From the NCBI GenBank assembly GCA_009869945.1, contig WIXG01000020.1:186001-250000 (forward strand): DNA of 64,000 nt, written 5' to 3'. The notes beneath the pieces are model-generated. The model had not been told where the DNA came from. It made no database searches and was given only the letters and a program-made list of their open reading frames with translations. The translations under genes were made by a program, and so were the position numbers. This DNA comes from Mesaphorura yosii. Its lineage: Eukaryota; Arthropoda; Collembola; Poduromorpha; Tullbergiidae. Shown in pieces: positions 11,153 through 22,428 of this stretch (position 1 is the first letter of the stretch; every line of letters starts with the position of its first letter).

Positions 11153-13523
11153 CTGGAAAATGTGTTTGCATTGGAATATTTGCGCTTATTTTGCGGCTTC
11201 GTGGATTAAGCGAGTGCTTTGTAGATTTGGTCAGGTTGAGGTCGTCCATGGACGACATGAGAAGGGGATTGGAAGTCAGTAAGGAGGCTGAAGGTGACGG
11301 GCTTGGTCCCGACAAGGTTTTGCTCAATGGTGGCGGCTCAACATTCACTCCACTGCTACCTTCATTGGGCGCATAGATTTTGTTTCCAAGGTTGATTGGA
11401 TGCGTGGTGGGGATGCTCCCCGGGTGCAGATGAGAGGACACAGTGGAAGAATCCATTGTGCGGACAGGCGAAGAGGATTTCGACTCGCGACAAAACTCTG
11501 CGCTGCTTGAGTTATCCAATTCCCTATTCTGTCTGAACACAAGTTTGTTCATTTCAGCCTCAAGCATTTGACCATACGGACCTCGCAATGGTCGCTTGTA
11601 GTAGCGACCCCTGGGCAAAGATCTCGTGTTCCCAATACTGTTGTCCATCACTGGCGAGTCGATTACGCTTTGCGCACGAAATATGTCCCTTCGTGTGAAC
11701 AGGTTGTGATTGTCAAACACTGAAGAGGAGCCAGGCCGAGAGCTGCTTTGCTGCAAGAGCGGAGATGACATGGTGCCTTTCACAGGTGTCTTCGCCTTGG
11801 AAGATTCTGACTCGGACGAGGAACTCGGAGTTGCTGTGTTTGTCATTTCGTCCATTAGCAGCTGATCCTGTGAGCCGGGGCATGGACTGCAGCTTTGATC
11901 GCTTGCGGCTGGGCCTGCTGGTTCGTCAGAGGACCCGTCCGACTGACCCGACGATTGTCTGTAGAGCGATGACTTGTTTAGCAGCTGGTTACGAGTGGTG
12001 TCACGAGTGACAGGAGCGGAGGTCCTGAGGGTACCGGGACTCTCGTCCAGCCTTCCATTTTCAGGTGGATTGTCACCTTGGGCGCTCCCATCACTAACGG
12101 GGAATCCTTCATAGTTCTGCCGTGCAGTGTCTTTATTTTCCGTTTCAATGGCATCGTTTGACCCCGAAGTAACTGTCTTATTGAACTCGGTTCCTTCAGC
12201 GCTTGTATTGTGGCGTTTTCCGCTTCTATGTCTTGGCCTGAGTTCGGGAAGCACCAAGGGCTCGTCGTCACCTCCGAGTGTAAAACTGACAGGCTTGTCA
12301 TTTCGTCCGGTGGCTGGTTCGTTATTGAAGCTTGCATCATCGTTACCTTCGTTCATCTGATTATGCCCTAACTCTATCAAACGATTTGTGCGATCGTCTC
12401 CCTTAGCATCATCGTTTGGAATAGTAGAATTGGAATAGCCAACTACTTCGTCGCCTTTGCAATTTTCAGCGTTTTCATCGCAAAGATTTAAAGGTGGCTG
12501 CGACTGCGCTGGTGATTTGTTGCGTGTGTTTTGTGGTGGTCGATTTTCTGCTTGATCTGAGGTACTCTCCGATTGCCCAGGCGGATGTGAAACCCCATCT
12601 TTCCGTCGGCGCTTTTGGCTGCGTTGACGATGGTGGGAAGAATGAGCGTCGACTCTTCCTGGGGCCGGTGCTGCTTTATTCGCTGGCTCTTGGTGCTCAG
12701 CCTGTAACGAATCCGCTGCGTTCTCTTTCTGCAATGCCTCCTGTGAAGCGTCTTCTGGTTGACTCATTGCAGAGTCTTCTTGTGTCGCATTTAAATTGGA
12801 ACCACCGACCGCGGAATTGGCTGCGCTGGTGTTGCTGGAAGAGTAAGGATTGTTAGAACCCTGCTTGGGATTTAGTAGACAAAACGCAGTCGGTTTGAGT
12901 GTAATTGGCGATTTCGGGTTCCTGATGTACTTTCCCTCAGAGGTGATGTCCACTTGTGAGAATGACGCCGAGCGGAAAGGAATGGTTCGTGGTGGCAGTC
13001 CAGCGGTGCTGCACATTAAATGTCTCGATTTAGACAAGTCGGGGAATTCGACCATCATTGAGTCTTCCATTTCGTCTTCGTACAACTCTTCGTCAGACAT
13101 TCCGACGTTGCCAGGAGCACACTGTACTCCACTTGCAGCAGAACCTGCCATGGTGGTAGTCGTACGAGAAGATGCAGACGACGAAACGTGTTGGCTTTCA
13201 TCGTTGAAAGCCGCTCCAACTAAAACACTGCCACTTGGATCGGGTTCAGATTCCGAGTGTTCGGAAGACAAGGATGATCCCATCGAGCTTAAATGCCCCA
13301 ATTTACTGTTCCTCACTTCTAGTAATTGATGAATTGGGGAGCCCGATGCAGAAACTCTTCCGCTTCCATTATTGGTGTCCCCTTTCATGTTGGCTGCGAC
13401 CTCGCCAACCATTTCGGCTGGTCTTGTCGTCCTGGTATTTGCAGAGTCAAAATCGACAACAAAAAGTGGGCTGCTTATTCTATTTAGTTGAGACTTTTTG
13501 TTTGGTTCAACATTTTCACCCAT
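11153..13523 (-). CDS. Large first coding exon (790 codons) of an unrecognised, disordered Ser-rich regulatory or adaptor protein
   Basis: The frame opens upstream without an ATG. The first ATG is at 13523-13521 (MGENVEPNKK), so I start there. It runs 790 codons to a textbook donor (CCAG then GTATGT, 11152-11147, phase 1). The 15 or so residues that continue past the donor are intron. Composition is Ser-, Asn-, Pro- and acid-rich and largely disordered. Islands with conserved character are DEELYEDEMEDSMMVEFPDL, a motif PPRTIPFRSASFSQVDITSE with an RxxS site that would suit a basophilic kinase or 14-3-3 protein, a basic block (RQRSQKRRRKDG) that could be a nuclear localisation signal, and near the C-terminal end RSLPRGRYYKRPLRGPYGQM followed by LEAEMNKLVFRQN. 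I do not recognise the family. The gene probably continues left, perhaps to 5051-5176. A single 2.4-kb open frame is strong evidence of coding. Confidence 0.85.
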
Positions 13524-15673
13524 TTCGAAAACAAGTGTCCAGAAGTTGCAAACTAATTCCACAACGCACTAATCACGTCAATGAAACACTGCCACTTCCA
13601 CTTCATGCCATCGTTTGCTTTATTCTGGTGATGCTGCCGACGTTCATCTTCTTTTTCCCTTGTGTAAAGGGTAAAGTCTCATGTAGAATATTCGTGAAAA
13701 GTGAAAAATGTGATATCAGCGTCCAATAATTCTTATCATGCCCTGTAAAAACAGATCAAAGCTCCACAGTATTCTTTCAGCAAATCTCCGTGATTGCTTC
13801 CCAGCAAATACCACATGAGCAATATTGACAAAGGCTTTATGCTGGGGACTTATTACCCTCAAAATTTAATTAAACACAACACCAGGCGTGCAAGTTGCAA
13901 AATACATGGTATTTTTGCAAAATGTGGTAAAATCAATGCTGTATTTATGGACTCGACGCAAACAATGCACGGAGTCACGAGGATGCAACATTTTGCACTG
14001 CAAAATCGAAAACCATTCCGAAAATGTTACACAAATTAGAGTGAGTACAATTCCATCGATTAATTTTTGCTGCTACATGCAATCTGACAGTGATTTATTT
14101 CCAATTGGCAACTGGAATAAGTCACAAATTCTAAAGTCACATCAAAAAGAGATTTTCTCTCGTGTTTTTAAGTGTGGGATGAGGAAAAATAAAGATAGTT
14201 TTGGCTACATTGTGAAGTACCTACCAAAGGATTGTGTTGTTTCCCATGTTTGCATGCACTAAAGGCAAAGAAAGCTGAAAGCGCAAAGTTAGTGGGAAGA
14301 TTTGCGAAAAGAGGTTTTTGTATTTTTTGGCTCTCTAATCCTCTAATTTTGCAAGCAAACTAACGCTACCATGTCGCACACAGCTTCAGCAACTCTGAGC
14401 AACAGCGACCAAAATCGGCATCACTAGTATAAGAACTAAATCAATACCTTGAGTATTAAGGCTAAGACTAAGAACGGGTTACATAATATCCAATAAACTC
14501 GCTTCAATTAGCGTCTCCATCAACGGCTGGTAAAATCCGTTCAAAGGATGCACGGAGTAGGTTTCAGGATAATTACGAGGTCCGGAAAATGCTTCAGAAC
14601 TGATTATCGATGGAAAAACTGGCAATATTCACTTTACTTAAGCGGAAAGCCGTTGGCTTGCCATTTTCTGCACCGTTTTTTCTTCTAAATATCGTCACAA
14701 ATCCACGAGCTCAACTCGTTCGTACATCACTGCGCCGTCAAAGGCGTATCAGCTAGCCATGCCTAGACTGCTCGTTTGGCCACACCAACGTGGGTACCAT
14801 TTTTTCACACCACAACAGTCACTTGAATTGGCTACACGCAAAAGAATTTGTGCGGAGTTTGCTTTTCGGACTAGGATTTAATGAGACTCGCCTTAGTCCT
14901 GCTCGTTCGGACTCCACTTTGAAAATAAAGCGATCTCTCAGGCTAGGCTTGTTTTCTGAACGTGCAGCATCCCGAAAGTTAAAGTAGACTCATCTTCATT
15001 TGAGAAATATGTATATCCATTTTCACCCGTTGTCTATTTGTCTGTGGAGTGCGAGATATGCTCAACGGCAATGGCAGCGATCGGTCGGTGATGCATGCAT
15101 GTAAATAAATTCAGTACGCCTTACTCTAGATACTCTTTCACCTCCTACAGCTCGCCTGGCGTTTGTCGTCGTCGTCGTGGTGGCAGTCCCTCAAATCTCT
15201 TCTCACATAAAATTCAAGCTTCTAGACGGGTTAAAGTTAAAACATTTTCGCATCCCGACATTTTCTCGAGCCAGTTGTGTCTGCACGAGTCAAGTGCCAA
15301 AAATAAAACTTTGCTCTGCAATAATCTGCTCTCATGACTTTGTTCTGGCTAATCCACTCTCACAGCTAGGTACGAAAATACAAACAACGAGCAAGCCCAC
15401 CTCACTGTACCCGTCGTTAGTTGCTGCCAAGCACTGTGAAGGTGTCTTGGGTTTAAAATCGGAACTGAACACGCTCACATGCAGTTTTGTTTATTTGGAA
15501 TCGCGCGATATGCATTTCGGATTTCAATTGAATTCCCCCCCCCCTCTCCTCTTAGTTAATTAGTTAATCCTCTTCTCACTCCAATCAATGCAGAATTTAA
15601 TGTTTGATAACTCTGAGAGTAACGACATTCCAAAACATGTTCCTTTTATTCAGCGCATAAAATCTCAATAAAT
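13524..15673. other. Intergenic spacer between the disordered-protein gene and NSUN4
   Basis: It contains the 5' flank of the 11153-13523 gene and the 3' flank of NSUN4. A homopolymer run of about 13 C lies near 15533-15545. No coding frame here has family character. Confidence 0.4.
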
Positions 15674-17497
15674 TTATTTATCTGACTCGGTCCTCCCGAC
15701 TGGTTGAATAACAATTCGAGAAACGTACATTGGGCCTACGTTAGATACAACACTCGGCTGAATGAGAACGCCGAATTTAGTTCTAGTTAAATTAAAGATT
15801 CCTGACTGCTTAAAGGGGAGCAGAAGTTCCCAAAGTCCCCTCAAGTCAATGTGCAAGTTGGGGATTTCCGTCTCTTTCAATGCGGCTCCGACGACACCGT
15901 CATTCTCTATTGGACTTAAAGTGCAGGTTGAGTAAACGCAGGACATCCCAGGTTCTGGTACCAAGCATCTGAACGCGTTGAGGAGGATTGATTTTTGCAC
16001 TCTTACCAAGCCCAGACGTTCTTTAATTCTTGTAGATTTGAATATGCTGTTGTCAGCCGTGGTTAAGGAAACACGGTCCATCAGACAGGGAACGTCAGCC
16101 AGCACTCGTTCGTATTTGGCTGTGACTGGGTAGTGGACAGCACTGTACTTTGAGAAGATGACATTTGGCGGATTTGATTCACCTAAAATTATTGCAGGTT
16201 CATTGAAAGTTGACCCAAAAATTCCATACTTTGAACATTTATGATTCGCAAACCCAACCAGTGAACTCGTTGAATATTCTGTGCATTCTGATGATCCGAC
16301 CTTGTTCAATGTCGTTGCAAGTCAGAGTAGCTGGACAATTCGTCATTAATGTTAGCAATGATTTTGTTCCAGGTCCGGCACAGAGATCCAGTACGTTAAC
16401 GTCAGGGCATAAGTCCAATGCCATAACGGGAGCGATGGAGGCCCCGTTAATGCATAAATAATTTCTAAGGTCTAAAAAATTATTAAATTAGCCGTGATCT
16501 CATCTTTCGAATAGAGAAGCCGATTTTCAATCGGGTATACCTGTTGCAGGTTCCTTTCCCGAGGCAGGAAAAGATACTGGGCTGCCTGCTTCAAATATGA
16601 AGGGCCGGAGAAGGGATGGAAACTTGATTCTTGTGTAATTGTGAGAATCCGTGTAATTGAAGTCAATTGAATCCACTTCGTTTCCAGCATGCGACGTGAA
16701 GTACTCTGACTCCAGATTAAATTCTTCGAATCCTTTCAGTTTTGTCGGCGAAACGAATTCCTGTGATGCTGAAATATTTTGATACAACGCAAGTTAGTGA
16801 GGTCTGGTTGCCAATCGAAACTTAGACAGCAATATGACATCAACAGAACATGTGCTATGCAACAAACCTTCGCGAATGTCACTCAGGACTCTCCTGTCGT
16901 CATCTCTATCCATTAATCTACTGTCGGACAGTGGCAATTTCCTGTCCGGTGCGTTCTGATATAAAATGTCCATTTCCTCGGCCACTCTACTATGAGCTAT
17001 GGAGTCGAGCTTCTGGTCCATTCTGTGCATTCGCTCCAAATTCTTTTTTATGGAAAATTCTTGCCTTCCATTATTAAGTTTAGTTTGTCCAGAAGTCCAA
17101 ATTTGCTTTAAGTCAAATGCACCCAATTTTTCCAAGCTGAGGATCACGTTTTCCACATTGTTAAGAAATGCATTCGGTATGGCGATATACTTTGCTTCCG
17201 TCAGAAGTCCAAGTCTCATGGAAGGCCACTTCTTGCCAAACACAGTTGCATAAAAATCGTCAAAGTGTTCTTGAGCTTTGGCAAGTGAAGGCATGGGCTT
17301 TGGCTCAGCTGTCTATTATTGTCAACAAAAACATAACACTAGTCAGACACGGATTTCAGTTTGCCTTACAGGGACTGATGTTTAATTATTGCGCAAAGGA
17401 GACGTACCCATTCCTTTTCTTTGGCAAAGTTTCTGATTGGGACGAGAAATAGGCTTGGGTTTCGTATAGTTGAAGGGACCCGCACGATCCGCTTCAT
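15674..17497 (-). CDS. NSUN4: NSUN4-type mitochondrial rRNA cytosine-5 methyltransferase, five exons
   Basis: Exons on the minus strand: 17497-17408, 17312-16868, 16768-16541, 16471-16259 and 16182-15674. All junctions are GT-AG with agreeing phases, giving 494 aa. NSUN4 methylates a cytosine in the small mitochondrial rRNA and works with MTERF4 in ribosome assembly (family knowledge). The N-terminus is basic and amphipathic (MKRIVRVPSTIRNP), as for mitochondrial import, and EKEWTAEPKP plus WPSMRLGLL align with the N-terminal part of human NSUN4. The SAM-binding motif is LDLCAGPGTKS. The two family cysteines lie in LADVPC (motif IV) and VYSTCTLSPIEN (motif VI, catalytic). The C-terminus FGPMY-like sequence (VGPMYVSRIV) also matches. 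It is longer than the human protein (384 aa), the extra length lying mostly in the acidic and polar region between about residues 90 and 250. The 86-bp... interval 16183-16258 is read as a short intron because it restores the frame. An AATAAA overlaps the stop region. Confidence 0.9.
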
Positions 17498-18025
17498 GAT
17501 TCTACGAAAAATAATAGTTAAATACTGCTCTGAGCAATCTCTACAGATATTTCGTTTGAACACGCGCTGACCTGAGGTGACCTTACCGGTTTAGTAATTT
17601 CAGCGTTGACCTCGGAACAATAAATCTGAGCTAGTAGTAGACAAATTCACTTCAGCACCAATCCTACTCTAGTTCTGGGCGAACTCCCGAAAGCTTTTCG
17701 CGGACTTATACAGACGATAATCATCCTTGCAAGTATAGCAAGCTTGAATTTGCGACGCATCACCGCAAGCAGCATCTCAACAGATATTAAATTGATCTGC
17801 GACGACTGGACGAGTGGTGATTGAATACTGATTGTTCCCTGTCGGTAATTCAAATCACTTCGTCACTCTACAATTTTCTTTATCACACACACACTTCTCC
17901 AGTGGAATAAGTGACCCTGTAATCAGTTATCAGTGTACTAGTGACTTCTTTAGCCAGGTGCATGCAATCCTGACCAATTAATTGCACTAATTGAAGATCG
18001 ACGGCGTAAGTCAGCTCTAATAGAC
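17498..18025. promoter_or_regulatory. Shared divergent promoter interval of NSUN4 and PAF1
   Basis: The NSUN4 start (17497, minus) and PAF1 start (18026, plus) are 528 bp apart and face away from each other, so both 5' UTRs and core promoters must lie here unless one has a distant first exon. The short minus-strand frames in it (17647-17853, 17883-18095) overlap the presumed leaders and show no family character. A short CA run is at 17885-17894. I see no convincing TATA box placed for either gene. Confidence 0.5.
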
Positions 18026-19919
18026 ATGGCGCCGATTGTAGTAGCTCCCACCCAGAAGCCAAGCTCCTCTGCAGAAAGACCAGCAGGACAGCCATCCAGA
18101 TCTCGACCCTCTCATGGAGAAAGAAGGTAAATTTGTCATCTTTAAATGCGTTTCAAAGTGCCGGATGTCAAGCTCATTGCCTGTTCTTTGATTAACAGAT
18201 CTGACTTACTGACCAAACCAAGATACACAAACACTTTGCCTGATTTGCCATTCGACACAAAGTTTATCGCCTATCCTTTCGACCACAATCGATTCGTAAC
18301 ATATTCCACTACATCGTTGGAGAGAAATTACATGTATGAAGTGCTGACAGAACCTGACTTGGGCGTGGACGTGGAACTAGTGATACCGAACGCGTATAAC
18401 CTTCCTCCTAACCAACCAATTCCTCCACTGGATCCAAAAGATGAAAAATTACTGGAGGAAGATGTCGTTCCACAAAAGAATCAGAAGAGATCCAGACATC
18501 ACGCGAAGAGCGTCTCTTGGCTCCGTCGAACCGAGTACATTTCCACCGAACAGACAAGATTTCAACCACAAACGATTGACAAAGTGGAAGCTAAAGTCGG
18601 CTACTCCATCAAAAAGAAGATGAAGGAAGAATGGCACTATTCGGATCGCAATTCTCAAATCAAGGCTATTGAGAAAACATTCCAGGATGCAATGAAGCCA
18701 ATAACATCACACTTTGCCAAACCTGGCGTTGAGCCAGTAGAAATTCTCCCAGTATTCCCAGACTTTCATTTATGGAAATATCCATGCGCTCAGGTTAGAC
18801 ATGAGTAATTAATGTGTTAGAGGGAGTTACTAATCATACTAGTGTGCAACTCGGTCCTTACTAGTGGTTCTATTATTATTAGGTAATATTTGACTCTGAT
18901 CCGGCTCCCGTCGGCCGCCCGGTTCCGGCCCAACTGGAGGAGATGAGTCAAGCTATGATTCGGTAATTATCCTGATTCCTGAATTCTAGTATAAAATGCA
19001 CAAGGAACTTTTTTCACATGCGCCTTCTGAATTTTGATAGAGGTGTGATGGACGAGAGCGGCGAGCAATTTGTCGCGTATTTCTTACCCACCGAAGAAAC
19101 TCTAGAGAAGAGGAACCGCGATCAAGAAATGAAGAAAGAATATTTGGACGAGGAAGTCTATGAGTATCGCATGGCAAGAGAATACAACTGGAATGTTAAG
19201 AGCAAGGCCACGAAAGATTACGAGGAGAACTATTTCTTTGTAATCCGTGATGACGGCGTGTACTACAATGAACTTGAGACAAGGTATGTCATTTGACAAC
19301 AATTCCCTAAATTCAAACTGAATGAACTAACATCTAATCATCTAATCTTTTCTAATAATCTACCTCAGGGTTCGACTTAACAAAAGACGCACTCGCGGCC
19401 CAAATCAGCAACTGAATACCAAATTGTGTGTCAAGCATGTACCTTTGGCCACATCGGACTATCACTTCCAACGAAACAGAGAAAAGGAATTGGAGCCAAT
19501 AATGGAAGAGGAGGAGGAGGAAGAAGAGGAAGCTAAATCTGGAGGTGAAAATGAGGACGAAAAGTCCGCCAAATCCGATGGTGAGAAAGAGCATGAAAAG
19601 TCTGATGACGAAAAAGAACCTTTAAAGAAGAAAGCTAAAGTCAGCGCGGTAAGATTATCCTCAGATGAGTCTGACTCCGATAAATCCACTAAAGGCGGTA
19701 AGTACTTAGAATATATTCCATCAGACCAGCTCCATATTGTGAAATTGCCATACATTTCCAGTCTGAATTATGAATTACTTTGCAGGTAAAACGATATCTG
19801 TAGCAAATACAGAATTCAGCAAACCGCTGAGCGAGGATGAAGGTGATGGTGGAAAAAAGTCATCGGAAGATGAAGGCTCGTCATCTGTTTCATCATCTGA
19901 CACTTCTGACTCCGAGTAA
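18026..19919 (+). CDS. PAF1: PAF1, RNA polymerase II-associated factor 1, six exons
   Basis: Exons 18026-18126, 18199-18793, 18883-18962, 19041-19283, 19369-19697 and 19786-19919 join in phase to 493 aa. PAF1 is the core subunit of the PAF1 complex, which rides with elongating Pol II and promotes H2B ubiquitination and H3K4/K36 methylation (family knowledge). Direct matches to the family are [16 protein letters not shown], the LTEPDLGV block, [50 protein letters not shown] and [12 protein letters not shown] followed by YEENYFF and [15 protein letters not shown]. The last two exons encode the expected acidic Glu/Lys/Ser tail. It is close in length to the human protein (531 aa), with a shorter acidic tail. 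The start ATG ([12 protein letters not shown]) resembles the MAPT start of vertebrate PAF1. Confidence 0.97.
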
Positions 19920-20085
19920 TTCAATACGTGTTTACGCTCTACTTTAAGTGAAGGTCGAAAAATTGTTTCTGCAACCTTCTTGACCTTTATTGTATGAAGC
20001 AAGGACCTTATGACTTAATTAATGTATTTGTTTCTGAATTAAACCAGCACCTGCTGGTATAAAAATATGACTGTACAGTGCATGC

Positions 20086-20091
20086 AATAAA
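20086..20091 (+). promoter_or_regulatory. Polyadenylation signal AATAAA for PAF1
   Basis: A canonical AATAAA 167 bp after the PAF1 stop, the first well-placed signal downstream on the plus strand. Confidence 0.55.
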
Positions 20092-22428
20092 TCATGTGGT
20101 CACATTTTATAACTCAATCATTTCATTTGCATTTATTCAGAACCGTAATTTAGTTTCTGCAAAAGAATGTCCTGGTATCCAACTCACATTTAACATACAA
20201 ACTTGTCATTTTCACAATACGTATACTTATAGTTTCATGCTCCGAAAGTCATCAAGTCTGTCCAAATCCGAGTCTTCACAATATCGCAATGCCTACAACT
20301 TTCGTGTATTGCACGTCAGTGGCTTAAAACAACAGCAATGGAGCTAATTCGTACGGGGCGATTACACTGATTCGATAGCAATGTACTAATTAAGGTTTGG
20401 AGATAATGAAGTGAACACCTCAGTTGGTCAACCACCCCAGCCATTTTTCATCCGGACCAACTGTCAGATCCGAATCCCCCACGTCTGTACCCCCCTAATC
20501 TACGATTCCTTCAATTCCTCTGCTGTGACAAAATATACTCTTTCCATCATCTACCATTATTTGAGTGTTTGTGTGTGCCATGGACTAACCAACTACTTGG
20601 CTCAGCATGCGAGATTCTACCTACCAAAAATTAAGGCTGTCTTATCGGATTTCGCTGGTAAAAATAAGCGCTAATTCCACTACTTCATTTACCTAATGGT
20701 TTCATCAGCCTAATGTCTCCTATCCTTCTGCCATATGAAAAATAACAAATTCTGGAGCAACTCTCACTTCAAATTTTGAAAATTTCACTATGATTTATGA
20801 TGGAGTAATTATTCAACATTTTGTACAACATTTACGACCTACAAGATTAGACAAAATAGCACACTATTAAATTAGTAAGACTCATCACGCAACAGTTAAA
20901 GTGTGGCTGTTCCATGCTCAAATGGTTTGGTTTCCAAACTAAGGTGTTCACTTCATTCTTGTAATTTCAAATTGGCTACTCTGCAAACTCGCAGGCGTTT
21001 CGCAACAGAAAACAAGTTAGGAAGCTGCCTTGATCGAGTGAGCATGCGCCAGGTCAGCCAAACCAGTAGCTAACACCGGCAGGGTCTACGAAACAAACTC
21101 GCGACACTTCAATCTCATTTGCTACCACTTCATCTAACATTGTTACTGAATTAACTACAAGTTTTGCATAATTTCAAATGATACGTCCACGTCACGTTTC
21201 CAGCCTCTACACAATCTACTTTGGAAGGTCACTACAGGAGGTTAATTACACGCAGCTCTTAACTACGCCTTTCGACTACTCCTCAGACGTATTCATTATA
21301 CGAAAATTCATCCGCAAGGGACTCGCGTGAAGACGCGCGGATTTGGTAATGCGAATTCAATCTTGTGTACCTTGTGAATTGAGAATTGAGTTTGTACATT
21401 GCATTATATGAAATTAGAGAAATTTTATATGGCCGCTGAAAACAAAGTTGAAGGGAATGCGTACTGGTTTCGTCCTTTAGCAGTAATGTGAATACAAAAC
21501 TAAATATTTGCGTCCAAATAAATGAACTAAATTAATGTCTTTGAGATTGTACAGCACAAGAGTGTATACGCTTGCAATTGCAAGTTGCAAGTGCATTATC
21601 AATTAAATTAATGCGTCAGTCCATTCGTGAGAAAGCCTGGTTGTAAACAAAATACAAAACCCGCGCTGCGACGAAAGACGAAACCGGGCTGGCTGAATTT
21701 TACGTATATCGGTTTTAGTAATTTACGGTTTCTATCAAACATAACAAGAAGTAAGATTCCACATTAAAATACTATGAGACGTTTAAGGAAAACTCGTGAG
21801 TCGAGTCGTTACCATTGCAGTAAATTCTTTGACAGCAAAATTATAATCTACAGTCTAAAGCTGTGTTTCCATTGCCTAACTCTAAAAGCCTTCTGTGTCG
21901 AACGAACATTCGTCGGCATTACAAGCTGAGATGAGTATTTCATTTTGACAATAAATCAAACGAGCCGTAGTCTTTAGGTTTAGGAATCTGATATAACTCA
22001 ATAGCTATTTTGGTACTGGCTGCGGCAATTCTTGTATTGCAAATTGCATTGAAACGTTAACTGCCTGCTTGGACGTAAGATCCGTTGTTGCAAGTTGCGT
22101 TGCATTGAAATAATAAGCTTATTGGATCCAGGTATTTTACATGCTTTGAGTTTGTGTTAATTGCTCTTAGTCAGTATGCTTATGGTACTTTGTGTGTACT
22201 AGAATTAAAATTTGTGACCCTTGAATGTGATATTGTAACTTCTCGAGACACGTCATAAACCGTTCACGACGACGAATCACCTAATTTGTCTACAAGTCTC
22301 AGCTGACTACGAGTGCCCGGAAGAAGGAATCAATCACTCAGTCTGCCTCCTTCAGATATTTCTCCCGTTCAGCTTCCTCGTCCTCTTCTCTGTAACCGAC
22401 GATAGTTACGTCAGTTGCCTTGCCGAGT
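20092..22428. other. Intergenic spacer between PAF1 and the CTTNBP2NL-like gene, with an inverted repeat pair
   Basis: No supported gene. It holds an inverted repeat with arms near 20405-20420 and 20942-20957 (separate entry). The open frames (20078-20347, 20411-20674) have no family character. The right end is the 3' flank of the minus-strand coiled-coil gene. Confidence 0.4.
20395..20967. repeat. Inverted repeat pair enclosing about 0.5 kb, possible miniature element
   Basis: AATGAAGTGAACACCT at 20405-20420 recurs as its exact reverse complement at 20942-20957, and similarity extends weakly on both sides (AGTTGG/AGTTTGG and following A/C-rich bases). The arms are 537 bp apart with no coding sequence between. 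This could be a decayed MITE; terminal boundaries and a target duplication are not evident. Confidence 0.4.

Noticed and set aside
1816-13523. Direct splice of the 11153 donor (phase 1) to an acceptor just before 2115, which is phase-compatible
   Set aside because: The putative acceptor lacks a pyrimidine tract and the exon has its own ATG with an upstream stop; the stop-containing exon at 5051-5176 is a better 3' end for the large gene.
15533-15545. Homopolymer C run
   Set aside because: A simple mononucleotide tract with no evident function; possibly also a sequencing or assembly length uncertainty.
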